Assembly: GCF_001904745.1 (NCBI RefSeq)
Contig: NZ_MRCD01000078.1
Span: forward strand, 1 to 39,784
Direction: 5' to 3'
DNA: 39,784 nucleotides
Source: Calothrix sp. HK-06
Lineage (GTDB): Bacteria; Cyanobacteriota; Cyanobacteriia; Cyanobacteriales; Nostocaceae
Shown: one piece after another, positions 26,123-34,220 of the stretch
How positions within the stretch are numbered: the stretch's first letter is position 1
Layout of the letters: every line of letters starts with the position of its first letter
Notes under the pieces: model-generated
The model's input: only the letters and a program-made list of their open reading frames with translations
The model's database searches: none
What the model was told of the DNA's origin: nothing
Program-made: the position numbers and the translations under genes

Positions 26123-26674
26123 TTATGCAATGCCGCAATATACTGGCTTAAGCCCTAAATTGCTATTACAAGCTTGAATTTGTATAAACAATGCATCTAT
26201 ATCTGCTTGTAATTGCAACAAATCTTGTTTAGGATTCGCAACCCAAGTATACATAGCATTCAAACTACCGTTGATAAAATTATCTTTACAAGTATGATAA
26301 TCAAACTCACCACTTGATGTTTTGGGAATACTATTTGCTTTGAGAAGTGCAATTGCGTAAACAGACAGTCCGTTATTGCGTGAAATTTCAGAACGAATAT
26401 TTCTAATGATTGTATCCACATCTAGATTTGGTAAATAAGTTCTTTTCACCTCTTGAATGACTACCAACCGCTCTTGGTAGTTTACTTCTAGAGAAAATGC
26501 CATCCCTGACCCTCGTCTTAAAGCTGGATGACTCTGCTGAACAGTGATTGCAATATGAAAACGATTATGATTACGACCTTGAATCATGATTGAGTTCCGC
26601 AAAAGGTCATCTTGGTCTACACAAACAGCTTCTTGTTCCTGATACTTATCAGCAACTAATGCTAGATTATTCAT
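26123..26674 (-). CDS. Stand-alone FAAL C-terminal-domain-like protein lacking the catalytic lysine
   Basis: A 183-residue protein aligning with the C-terminal subdomain of the FAAL in the next gene. It has IMIQGRNHNRFHIAITVQQS against IIIMGRNHYPQDIELTVEKS, and SHPALRRGSGMAFSLEVN against SHPALRPASGAAFAVEIN. The A10-type motif reads IPKTSSGEFDYHTCK, so the lysine that completes adenylation in the full enzyme (SSGK) is replaced by Glu. No N-terminal AMP-binding domain is present, so it cannot be a ligase by itself. About 45 C-terminal residues are extra. It is the first gene of the minus-strand operon, with a plausible promoter upstream. Possible roles are docking to the FAAL or ACP, or regulation; alternatively it is a decaying duplicate. 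The intact frame and promoter-proximal position argue for some function. Confidence 0.8.
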   Translation of the reverse strand: MNNLALVADKYQEQEAVCVDQDDLLRNSIMIQGRNHNRFHIAITVQQSHPALRRGSGMAFSLEVNYQERLVVIQEVKRTYLPNLDVDTIIRNIRSEISRNNGLSVYAIALLKANSIPKTSSGEFDYHTCKDNFINGSLNAMYTWVANPKQDLLQLQADIDALFIQIQACNSNLGLKPVYCGIA

Positions 26675-26708
26675 TGGTTTCTCTTTTAAATAATTAAATG
26701 GATTGTAA

Positions 26709-26728
26709 AGACGTTACATGTTACGTCT
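26709..26728. repeat. Palindrome AGACGT-N8-ACGTCT in the divergent spacer
   Basis: AGACGTTACATGTTACGTCT has perfect 6-bp outer arms and a partly symmetrical centre. It resembles the AGACGCGA palindromes at 20927 and 29446. It lies 35 bp upstream of the FAAL fragment start, so it would be in the 5' leader of that operon. Confidence 0.5.
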
Positions 26729-26803
26729 CTACATGTATTACATGAACACGTAATCTACTGTGATTACATTATTTTAGGTAGGATGATAAATTTAATATTT
26801 CAT

Positions 26804-26832
26804 ATTATAGCAGGATTTTCTTACATCTACAA
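26804..26832 (-). promoter_or_regulatory. Candidate sigma70-type promoter of the minus-strand biosynthetic operon
   Basis: On the minus strand, TTGTAG (26832-26827) and TATAAT (26809-26804) are separated by 17 bases. The -10 box is a perfect consensus and the -35 matches at four of six positions. It would start transcription about 120 bp upstream of the ATG at 26674. This is prediction from sequence only. Confidence 0.45.
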
Positions 26833-27023
26833 CAATTTGCTTTTTTGACGCACCCGTTTTCTAATCCTGTCAGTATATTACGTTTGACTTTGTACATTTA
26901 TGCACTTTCTGCATTTTTATCAATTACTTGCGTTGGTGGCTGCATAAACCGAATTGGTCAACCCTATCGAAATATAGGCACAACGCTTGAGATATGGCAA
27001 ATAGTAAGTGAGGATTCGCATTA

Positions 27024-28247
27024 ATGGACATTTTTCGTAAACCAGTAAGCTTGGAAGGGAAATCAAAAAAATTGGCTGTAGCTTTACTAGTTCCGTTAGG
27101 AATAGCAGCTATCGGTGTTCCGGCATATATTTTTTCTACCAGTTCTAATTTTCGTTTGCCAGCTACTAATCAAACAAATGTTACCCCAATTCCGGTTCAA
27201 AAGCCTGTAAATACTACTATTGCGGCGTTAGGACGAATTCAAACCAAGGGTAAAATCATTAATCTTTCCGGCCCATCAGCTTTACAATCTGCGAGATTAG
27301 ATAAAGTGTTGGTAAAAGATGGAGAGGCAGTCCGTCGTGGACAGGTAATTGCAGTTATCGATAACGTCATTCAACTTCAAGCAGCTTTAGATAAAGCCAA
27401 ATTTGGAGTTAAAGTTGCTCAAGCACAACTAGCTCAGGTTAAAGCAGGAACTACAAAACAAGCGGACATTGCTGCTCAACAAGCACGTATTGCAGACTTG
27501 GAAGCTCAGTTTAGAGGGAGTGTGAATACTCAAAGAGCTAAAATTGCCCGCTTACAAGCTGAACTGAGAAATGCCCAAACCGAATATGGGCGTTTTGATT
27601 CACTGTACAAACAAGGAGCTATTTCTGCTTCTACAAATGATACTAAGCGTTTGGCAGTAGACAGCCTGCAAGCACAGTTAAACGAAGCTCAAGCTAGCCT
27701 GGGACAAGTTTTATCATCTTTTCCCAACCAAATACAAGAAGCGAAAGCTAGCTTGGGTAAATTGAAAGAAGTTCGTCCTGTAGATGTGCAGGTTGCCCAA
27801 AGCGAACTGGAAAAAGCAATAACCGCTGTTCCAGAAGCAAAAGCCAATGTTGATTTGGCTTATATTCGGGCGCCGATAGATGGTAAAATTTTGAAAGTAA
27901 ATGTCTTTCCGGGCGAGACAATAGGTGATAAGGGGATTGTTGATTTAGCTCAAACTCAGGAAATGTACGTAATTGCAGAAGTTTACGAGACTGATATCAA
28001 TAAAATTAAAGTTGGCCAAACAGCAATAATATCTAGCAAAGCTTTAGCAAAAAACTTAACGGGTAAAATAGAAATAGTTGGGGCACAAGTAGGTAAGAAA
28101 AACGTTGTCAATAGTGACCCGACTTTAGATGTAGATTCAAGAGTGGCAGAAGTTAAAATTCGTTTAAACTCAGCAGATTCGCCTCAAGCTGCTAAGTTCA
28201 TTAATTTACAAGTAGATGTAAAAATTGAAACTGCCAATAATAAATAG
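27024..28247 (+). CDS. ABC exporter membrane fusion protein, HlyD/DevB family
   Basis: A 407-residue periplasmic adaptor. A membrane anchor lies near residues 17-38 (KLAVALLVPLGIAAIGVPAY). One lipoyl half is near KVLVKDGEAVRRGQVIAVID. A long helical hairpin rich in Ala, Gln and Glu follows (about 120-250), and the second lipoyl half is at YIRAPIDGKILKVNVFPGE. A beta-barrel region containing YETDINKIKVGQTAII comes last. The DevB-type C-terminus and the two genes that follow make this the fusion protein of a DevBCA-type exporter, which works with an outer-membrane TolC-like channel to carry amphiphiles such as glycolipids across the envelope. Here the neighbours suggest a lipopeptide cargo. GAGG lies about 10 bp before the ATG. 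It is the first gene of the plus-strand arm. Confidence 0.92.
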   Translation: MDIFRKPVSLEGKSKKLAVALLVPLGIAAIGVPAYIFSTSSNFRLPATNQTNVTPIPVQKPVNTTIAALGRIQTKGKIINLSGPSALQSARLDKVLVKDGEAVRRGQVIAVIDNVIQLQAALDKAKFGVKVAQAQLAQVKAGTTKQADIAAQQARIADLEAQFRGSVNTQRAKIARLQAELRNAQTEYGRFDSLYKQGAISASTNDTKRLAVDSLQAQLNEAQASLGQVLSSFPNQIQEAKASLGKLKEVRPVDVQVAQSELEKAITAVPEAKANVDLAYIRAPIDGKILKVNVFPGETIGDKGIVDLAQTQEMYVIAEVYETDINKIKVGQTAIISSKALAKNLTGKIEIVGAQVGKKNVVNSDPTLDVDSRVAEVKIRLNSADSPQAAKFINLQVDVKIETANNK

Positions 28248-28283
28248 TTAAGCAATATTAATTAAAATAGGATATTTTTTATT

Positions 28284-29441
28284 ATGAGCCGCCAAACACC
28301 CATTGCTTGGTTACAATTAATTCACCGTAAAGCTCGCTTAGTTGTGACAATTACAGGTGTTACGTTCGCTGTACTATTAATGTTTATACAGTTAGGTTTC
28401 CGGGATGGTCTTTATGAAGATTCAGTCACTTTTCACAAAATCATAGATGCAGAATTAGTTTTAATCCATCGCGATACCGAACGTTTTTTTGAAATGAAAG
28501 AGTTTCCTCGGAGGTATCTTTATAATATGTCAGCAAGTGATGGAATTGCATCAATTAATCCTTTTTATTTTGGGATTGGCAACTTTAAAAATATTGAGAA
28601 TTCCATAATTAGACCTTTGGTGGTTTGTGGGTTCATGCCAGATAAACCTGTTTTCAAGCTAGCAGAAATAAATCAGCAAGTAGAAGTTATTAAAGCTGCG
28701 GACACAGTATTATTTGATAGACTTTCTCGACCCGACTTTGGGCCAATTGTCGAAAAGCTAACTGCACAAGGTGAAGTTATCACAGAAATATCAAATCACC
28801 GAACCAAAATTAGAGGATTGTTTTCTCTGGGAGGTGGAGTAATGTCAGCTAGTGGTGCGCTGATTACTAGCGACTTAAACTTTTCTAAACTTTTAGATAG
28901 ACCAATTGAAAAAGTTAACATGGGGGTTGTTAAACTTCAACCAGGTGTAACTCCGCAAAGTGTGATTGCAAAACTATCGAAAGAATTACCCCAAGACGTA
29001 AAATTGATTACGATAGATGAATTCATGAAACTCGAAAAAGATACTTTAGCTCAAACTACACCTATCGGATTTATTTTTAATATGGGTACAGTTATAGGTT
29101 GTGTGTTTGGTGGAATTATTGTTTATCAGATTTTGTACACGCAAATATCAGATAGTTTATTTATTTATGCAACCTTTAAAGCAATTGGATATGGAAATAC
29201 ATATTTAGTAAAAGTCGTATTGCAACAAGCGTTTTTAATGTCACTAATTGGTTATATTCCTGGCTTTGGATTTTGTATGTATATATATAACTTCGTTCAA
29301 GAAGCGACTCGTTTACCAATGATTATGACGATTACGCGCGCAGTGATGGTGATGCTACTAACAATTGTTATGTGTTCTCTGGCTGGTTTACTAGCTATGA
29401 ATAAACTCCGTTCAGCAGACCCCGCAGAACTTTTTGGTTAA
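28284..29441 (+). CDS. devC: ABC transporter permease, DevC family
   Basis: A 385-residue permease with MacB/FtsX topology: one N-terminal membrane helix (about 17-38, VTITGVTFAVLLMFIQLGF), a large periplasmic domain, and three C-terminal helices (about 265-290, 310-335 and 350-378). The opening TPIAWLQLIHRKARLVVTI is a hallmark of DevC proteins. It lies 36 bp after the fusion-protein gene and before the ATPase gene, the usual devBCA order. The symbol denotes the family; this copy is likely dedicated to the adjacent lipopeptide rather than to heterocyst glycolipid, which is an inference from context. Confidence 0.92.
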   Translation: MSRQTPIAWLQLIHRKARLVVTITGVTFAVLLMFIQLGFRDGLYEDSVTFHKIIDAELVLIHRDTERFFEMKEFPRRYLYNMSASDGIASINPFYFGIGNFKNIENSIIRPLVVCGFMPDKPVFKLAEINQQVEVIKAADTVLFDRLSRPDFGPIVEKLTAQGEVITEISNHRTKIRGLFSLGGGVMSASGALITSDLNFSKLLDRPIEKVNMGVVKLQPGVTPQSVIAKLSKELPQDVKLITIDEFMKLEKDTLAQTTPIGFIFNMGTVIGCVFGGIIVYQILYTQISDSLFIYATFKAIGYGNTYLVKVVLQQAFLMSLIGYIPGFGFCMYIYNFVQEATRLPMIMTITRAVMVMLLTIVMCSLAGLLAMNKLRSADPAELFG

Positions 29442-29445
29442 AAAC

Positions 29446-29465
29446 AGACGCGATATATCGCGTCT
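29446..29465. repeat. Perfect 20-bp palindrome between devC and the ATPase gene
   Basis: AGACGCGATATATCGCGTCT is perfectly self-complementary and differs only in its central bases from the palindrome at 20927-20946. It lies 4 bp after the devC stop. It could form a hairpin in the operon mRNA, but no U-run follows directly, so a terminator is doubtful. Confidence 0.7.
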
Positions 29466-29504
29466 CTATATTGCTAACTCATAACTCATAACTATTCATT
29501 AATT

Positions 29505-30200
29505 ATGCTTGAATCAACTATTTCTATTCAATATGTCAATCATTACTTTGGCAAAGGCTCATTACGTAAACAGGCCTTATTTGATATTAACCTCTCAATT
29601 CACTCTGGTGAAATTGTGATTTTAACTGGTCCTTCTGGTTCTGGTAAAACAACATTATTAAGTTTAATTGCTGGTCTACGTACTGTACAAGAAGGTAGTA
29701 TTAAAGTTTTAGACAGGGAGGTATATCGAGCTAGCAATCAAAAATTATTAAAATTACGGCGCCAAATAGGGTATGTTTTCCAAAAGCATAATTTAGTACC
29801 GTTTTTAACAGCTAGCCAAAATGTACAAATGACTTTAGAGTTAGGAGGAAACCTATCTCGTAAAGAAATGTGTCATCGGGCAGAAGCAATGTTAGAAGTA
29901 GTTGGTTTAAAGCACCGCATTAACTATTTCCCCGACCAACTTTCCGAAGGACAAAAACAACGTGTAGCATTTGCACGTGCGTTAGTAACTCAACCTCAAT
30001 TAATTCTTGCTGATGAACCGACAGCATCATTAGATAAAAATAGTACAAATACTGTCGTCGAAACTTTAAAAGACCTTGCAAAAAATCAAGGTCGTTCAAT
30101 TCTCTTAATTACTCATGATAACCGGATTCTTGATATGGCCGACCGTATCGTTCACATGGAAGATGGTCATTTAATCAATGAAACCAAAAGATACATCTAG
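29505..30200 (+). CDS. ABC transporter ATP-binding protein, DevA family
   Basis: A 231-residue nucleotide-binding protein with Walker A GPSGSGKTT (about 41-49), Q-loop VFQKHNLVPFLTASQNV, signature LSEGQKQRVAFARAL, Walker B LILADEPTAS and H-loop LLITHDN. SEGQ instead of SGGQ in the signature is common in the DevA/LolD-like group. It powers the DevBC-type exporter encoded upstream. Confidence 0.93.
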   Translation: MLESTISIQYVNHYFGKGSLRKQALFDINLSIHSGEIVILTGPSGSGKTTLLSLIAGLRTVQEGSIKVLDREVYRASNQKLLKLRRQIGYVFQKHNLVPFLTASQNVQMTLELGGNLSRKEMCHRAEAMLEVVGLKHRINYFPDQLSEGQKQRVAFARALVTQPQLILADEPTASLDKNSTNTVVETLKDLAKNQGRSILLITHDNRILDMADRIVHMEDGHLINETKRYI

Positions 30201-30202
30201 CG

Positions 30203-30286
30203 GACTTCCAAAAATTAAATTCTCCATATTGTGGGATGGACACCCACCCCATAAGAAAATTTTTGTTATTTATTTAATTGGAAGTC
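30203..30286. repeat. Long imperfect hairpin repeat between exporter and oxygenase genes
   Basis: GACTTCCAAAAATTAAAT at 30203-30220 pairs with ATTTAATTGGAAGTC at 30272-30286. An inner TGGGATGG/CCACCCCA pairing closes the centre. A TGTGGGATGG core inside AT-rich arms is a recurrent cyanobacterial intergenic repeat type. It may act as a partial terminator or mRNA stabiliser. Confidence 0.6.
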
Positions 30287-30369
30287 TCTAACAAAATTTT
30301 ATAAACCCGGTTTTTTTGTATATGTCACAACATCTAACACATCTAATTTTAATTACAGAGGTATTTCTC

Positions 30370-31233
30370 ATGCAATCTACAACTAATTCCATTATCAGAC
30401 TTTATAAACCTACCAAACAAGAATTTTTAAGCCAGGTGAAGCAAGGTAAACCTTTTCTTATTAATGGTGTCGCTGACCAATGGAATGCTTATAAAAATTG
30501 GTCTAATGATTATCTTGTTAATGTATGTGGAGACAATCTTGTACCTGTTGAAACTTACGCTAAAAACTTTTCTCAAAATTACAACTACGCATGTCTAGAT
30601 AACTACCATCGTAAACCAATGCCATTTAAAAAATATCTTGATGTGGTTAACGGTAATTATAATGATGATAATTATTCTTATTACATGGCTCAGGTCGATT
30701 TTCCTAAGTATTTCCCCGAACTGGTAAAAGACATAGTATATCCAGAATACTTTCAGAAAAAGCCAAAAGTAACATATCTATTTTTTGGTTTTTCTAATCA
30801 AAAATCGACTTCAACATCTTATCTACACTTTGATGAAGTACATAATATTTTCGTGCAAATTCGTGGACAAAAACGATTTCTATTATATCCACCTTCCAAT
30901 TATCTTTCATTCTATCCGTTTCTTGAGGATAATCGCCAGACATCAACTATGAGCAAAGTCAATCCCGATAAAGCCAATATGGAATCATTTCCTAACTTTC
31001 CTTGGCAAGACAAAATCGAGATTATTCTTGAGGCAGGTGATATACTTTACTTACCGCCTTTTTGGTGGCACCATGTCACATCCGTAAGCGAAAATATCTC
31101 GTTGACTTTTTGGTATCCTCCAAGCGTCAAGGACTTTTTCACACAAACAGGTTTCTTTTCAAGTTTTTGTCAAATGGCGCCTCATGTTCTTCCTCGTATG
31201 TTAACTTCTGAGCTTAAAAAAAGTTTAACCTAA
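30370..31233 (+). CDS. Cupin_8/JmjC-like Fe(II)/2-oxoglutarate oxygenase
   Basis: A 287-residue protein using the ATG at 30370, preceded by AGAGGT at a good distance; an upstream TTG at 30316 lacks support. The fold is read from IRLYKPTKQEFLSQVKQGKP, FLINGVADQW, the metal motif YLHFDEVHN (His-x-Asp near 153-155), the strand GQKRFLLYPPSNY and GDILYLPPFWWHHV, which carries the distal His (about 234-235). This is the layout of cupin_8/FIH-type protein or small-molecule hydroxylases. It probably hydroxylates a residue of the cluster's peptide, possibly after or during assembly. A distant alternative is a housekeeping hydroxylase carried along. Its place between the exporter genes and the type II thioesterase on the same strand supports a tailoring role. 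Confidence 0.82.
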   Translation: MQSTTNSIIRLYKPTKQEFLSQVKQGKPFLINGVADQWNAYKNWSNDYLVNVCGDNLVPVETYAKNFSQNYNYACLDNYHRKPMPFKKYLDVVNGNYNDDNYSYYMAQVDFPKYFPELVKDIVYPEYFQKKPKVTYLFFGFSNQKSTSTSYLHFDEVHNIFVQIRGQKRFLLYPPSNYLSFYPFLEDNRQTSTMSKVNPDKANMESFPNFPWQDKIEIILEAGDILYLPPFWWHHVTSVSENISLTFWYPPSVKDFFTQTGFFSSFCQMAPHVLPRMLTSELKKSLT

Positions 31234-31256
31234 AATTTTAATTATTTAATACAAAC

Positions 31257-32003
31257 ATGTGTACCGCACAAACCTCTACTCGTTGGATTTGTAATCAACC
31301 AAATCGCCAAGCATCAAAACGAATGTTCTGTTTTCCATATGCAGGTGCAGGCGCCTCGGTATTTCGCAATTGGTCAAATCAACTTTTACCGGAGGTTGAA
31401 ATTTGCCCAATACAACTTCCTGGACGCGAAGGGAGAATGGCAGAACCTCTATTTACAAAACTTTCTCCTTTAGTTGAAGCATTATCAAAAGCTTTACTTC
31501 CCTACTTAGACCTTCCTTTTACCTTCTTTGGACATAGCATGGGAGCTTTAGTAAGCTTTGAAGTTGCTCGCTTTCTTCAAAGTCACTATAATATATCTCC
31601 AAAGCACCTGTTTGTTTCGGGGCGCCAAGCTCCACAATTACGTAGTTCAAAACCACCAATTCATCAACTCCCAGACAATCTGTTTATCGAAGAATTGCGT
31701 CGTTACAACGGTACACCAGAGATGGTATTACAAAATCATGAACTTTTATCTCTGTTTTTACCAATTTTACGAGCCGATTTCGCAATTAATGACACTTATA
31801 CTCACACTAATATGCCGCTTAACTGCCCAATAACAGCTTTTGGTGGATTGCAAGATTCAGGAGTTAGCCTTACTGATATTGCTGCTTGGCGATATCAAAC
31901 TAATAGTGACTTCTCTATGCACATGTTTCCTGGCGACCACTTTTTTATAAAAAACGAGCGTGAGCAACTTTTATTGCTTATTGCGGAAACGATGTACGAA
32001 TAG
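31257..32003 (+). CDS. Type II (editing) thioesterase
   Basis: A 248-residue alpha/beta hydrolase of the GrsT/RifR type. It has the opening FCFPYAGAGASVFRNW, PIQLPGREGRM, the nucleophile Ser in FFGHSMGAL (about 98-106), a candidate Asp in GGLQDSGVSLTDI, and His in MFPGDHFF. Such enzymes remove wrong or stalled acyl groups from carrier proteins of PKS/NRPS assembly lines. It is separated by only 23 bp from the oxygenase gene and ends the plus-strand arm. No clear Shine-Dalgarno is visible before its ATG. Confidence 0.94.
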   Translation: MCTAQTSTRWICNQPNRQASKRMFCFPYAGAGASVFRNWSNQLLPEVEICPIQLPGREGRMAEPLFTKLSPLVEALSKALLPYLDLPFTFFGHSMGALVSFEVARFLQSHYNISPKHLFVSGRQAPQLRSSKPPIHQLPDNLFIEELRRYNGTPEMVLQNHELLSLFLPILRADFAINDTYTHTNMPLNCPITAFGGLQDSGVSLTDIAAWRYQTNSDFSMHMFPGDHFFIKNEREQLLLLIAETMYE

Positions 32004-32181
32004 TTTCGACAACAGGCGCCTCTCCATTAAGCTACAATTTTGCGTATAAGGTAAGGTGGGCAGTGCCGATCTTTTCAACGCGAACATTAGCACTACTAGG
32101 GCGGCGCCCAAAAGCCGCTCCTGGTATTGATTATTAAGGACGACTTTAAGGTATTTTTGACAATATCATGGTGCATCAAAA

Positions 32182-32412
32182 ATGTTATCCACAGTGTTTG
32201 AGCAATTTGTACAAGAAAGTCCCATAAGTGCGATGGTACGAGTATTAATGGAACGTATTTTTATGCCAGAACGCTTGGATAACATCGTCACTCGCTACCC
32301 TGCGGGAAAACTACGTTTACGCCTTACATTCATGTCCGAAGGAAAATTCAAAATTCATTCCGAAGTCGCAGACAAATTCAAAATTAACCTCATAACTAAA
32401 GCTAGGGCTTGA
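32182..32412 (+). pseudogene. N-terminal remnant of an IS4-type transposase
   Basis: The first 40 codons (MLSTVFEQFVQESPISAMVR, then VLMERIFMPERLD) match the conserved N-terminus of cyanobacterial IS4-family DDE transposases. After that the similarity stops and the frame runs into unrelated sequence that ends after 76 codons. The DDE catalytic core is absent, so this is a broken element. Confidence 0.6.
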
Positions 32413-32460
32413 TATAAAGTTTATTAAATTTATCTCTATAAATGAATAATGCAGATAAAT

Positions 32461-32616
32461 GAGCCAGCCGCGTGGGCGGTGAGCGCAGCCACACATGCGG
32501 CGCCCATCGCCTAGTGGATTGCGCTCACCCGGAGGATTTCCCGACTTGAGCAGACTGGCATCCGCACCTGTCAATTTTCCGCCCCTGCTTAAAAGCCAGA
32601 GGCTACCAATTTCCAT
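32461..32616. other. GC-rich structured intergenic element
   Basis: A perfect 10-bp stem, GGTGAGCGCA (32478-32487) with TGCGCTCACC (32520-32529), encloses a loop with further pairing (TGGGCG with CGCCCA). Downstream AAAAGCCAGAGGCT is another small hairpin. The composition stands out from the AT-rich surroundings and resembles the element at 12536-12621. A relic of an IS200/IS605-like element or a structured RNA are both possible. Confidence 0.35.
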
Positions 32617-32621
32617 CTTGT

Positions 32622-33791
32622 TTACGTGTGATTATTCGTAATATCCAAAGAAAAATCGATAGAATTAATCAATTCTTTTGGACAATATTCTGAAAAATCT
32701 AAGTTAAGATAGATAGGCGCTTGTGAAGGCTCTTTACCATCCATTTTGTTATTCTCTCTCATTTGCTGCTCTAATTGTTGTAATACTAATAAATCTTCTA
32801 AATATTGTTTAGCCTCCTTTCGGTTTTTGTTTTTTATAATAATTTGAGATAATTGTCTATGTGGCAAAGCTAAAAATTTTAATAAATCAGAAAATGAAAT
32901 ATTAACTTGTGGATTTAGAGGTAAATTCTTGTGTGGATGATGTAATCCATTAAAAGATAAAATAATCTCCTGAGCCGTTTGATAACGTTCGTTTGGTACA
33001 TCTGCAAGCATTTTATCCAAGATATCTGCAAAACCATTATCAACTTGAACTTGAGAACGCCACTTCCATTTCAGAGATTCATCTATTAGAAAACGTGGCA
33101 TTTTACCAGTTAAGAGAACTACAGCACAAACAGCAAGCGAATATATATCACTTGAAGGGTAAGAATTACCTAGACGTAACTGTTCTGGTGGAGAGTAACC
33201 GTATTTGCCAACAACTGGTTTATAAATCGAATCGTAATTACTCAGCAAATCATTAGATAAAATTTCTGTAAAATTCTCTTTTGCTACTCCAAAATCAATT
33301 AGCATAGGTTTGGAACAGTTATAAGGTAGCATAATATTCTCTAGTGAAATATCTCTGTGAAGGATTTTACGTTCGTGGATATACTCTAAAACTGGTAAAA
33401 TGTCTAGTAGCCACGTGCGTACTTCTGCTTCAGATAATGGTTGTCCTTGTTTGGCAAGACTTTCGGATAAAATTTGTGAATAAGTCTTCCCATCAACATA
33501 GTCCTGTACCGTAAACATGCGCTCATTCTCAGTAAAATAAGCTATAAATCTTGGCACTTGAGGATGCTGAATTTTGTGCAAAACTTTAGCTTCACGTTCA
33601 AATAAGTCTTTGGATTTTTGAAGTAACTCTGGTTTGAAACTTGTTGGTACAAATTCTTTCAAAACACAAGGTTCGTTGAAACGCTGATTGTCAAATGCTT
33701 GATATGTTCTTCCAAATCCACCCGTACCGAGAAGTCGATTAATTCGATAACGATTGTTAATTACAGTTCCTGGCAGAATTTCTGTTAGCAT
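32622..33791 (-). CDS. Serine/threonine protein kinase (Hanks type)
   Basis: A 389-residue cytosolic kinase. The glycine loop is LGTGGFGRTY (about 20-29), the ATP lysine is in CVLKEF, the catalytic loop is LHRDISLENIM near 147, the DFG motif is in LIDFGVAKE near 167, and YSPPEQL and SDIYSLAVC follow. All catalytic residues are present. The kinase domain ends near 275. The remaining C-terminal part has a Lys/Glu/Gln-rich helical segment (RKEAKQYLEDLLVLQQLEQQ) and no transmembrane helix or sensor domain that I recognise. Proteins of this kind are abundant in Nostocales. No neighbour on the same strand indicates its substrate. It lies outside the lipopeptide locus and shows no sign of belonging to it. 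Confidence 0.9.
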   Translation of the reverse strand: MLTEILPGTVINNRYRINRLLGTGGFGRTYQAFDNQRFNEPCVLKEFVPTSFKPELLQKSKDLFEREAKVLHKIQHPQVPRFIAYFTENERMFTVQDYVDGKTYSQILSESLAKQGQPLSEAEVRTWLLDILPVLEYIHERKILHRDISLENIMLPYNCSKPMLIDFGVAKENFTEILSNDLLSNYDSIYKPVVGKYGYSPPEQLRLGNSYPSSDIYSLAVCAVVLLTGKMPRFLIDESLKWKWRSQVQVDNGFADILDKMLADVPNERYQTAQEIILSFNGLHHPHKNLPLNPQVNISFSDLLKFLALPHRQLSQIIIKNKNRKEAKQYLEDLLVLQQLEQQMRENNKMDGKEPSQAPIYLNLDFSEYCPKELINSIDFSLDITNNHT

Positions 33792-34201
33792 CGTTTATAA
33801 GTAGCTTATTAAACATCATTACTATTTATTAAATAGGGTTACATCTAAAGAATTATGCAATGAAGTAATCATTCTTTATCAATAAATAGGTGTAACGAAC
33901 TGCAAACATAAATGCTTCAAACTGCAAACAAGTCAATTTTGAAACCACATTAGGGGTCTTGTCAAGTTTTGGTGAAAGCTTTGGAAACGTTTTTGGCAGA
34001 GGGCAGAGGGAAGGAGTAAGGGTGAAGGAAGTATTGACCGTGTAATTTTATATAATAAAAGAATAAAAATCAGTATTTATGCTCTGCTTGTTTACTTTAT
34101 TACATGAAAATTTTAGAAAACCTGTTACCGGATAAAACCCTTCTCCGACTTGAAAGTTGTTATCTGACACTTATATTGATTAGAGGTTGAGCCGATACTA
34201 T

Positions 34202-34215
34202 AAGGGCACTTCCAG
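34202..34215. repeat. 14-bp inverted repeat flanking recombinase 1, left copy
   Basis: AAGGGCACTTCCAG here is an exact inverted copy of CTGGAAGTGCCCTT at 35451-35464. The two sites lie just outside either end of the recombinase gene. A related AAGGGCAC also begins the homologous region near 38083. Confidence 0.5.
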
Positions 34216-34220
34216 TCCGA

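Larger units (their letters stand above)
26675..27023. promoter_or_regulatory. Divergent control region between the two arms of the locus
   Basis: A 349-bp AT-rich spacer between head-to-head operons. It holds an imperfect palindrome (26709-26728), a minus-strand promoter candidate (26804-26832) and a TTGACT around 26885 that could serve the plus strand, although I see no good -10 at the right distance. No operator can be assigned with confidence. Confidence 0.5.

Noticed and set aside
29446-29465. Palindrome as a transcription terminator inside the exporter operon
   Set aside because: No run of T follows immediately, and the ATPase gene downstream clearly belongs with the exporter.
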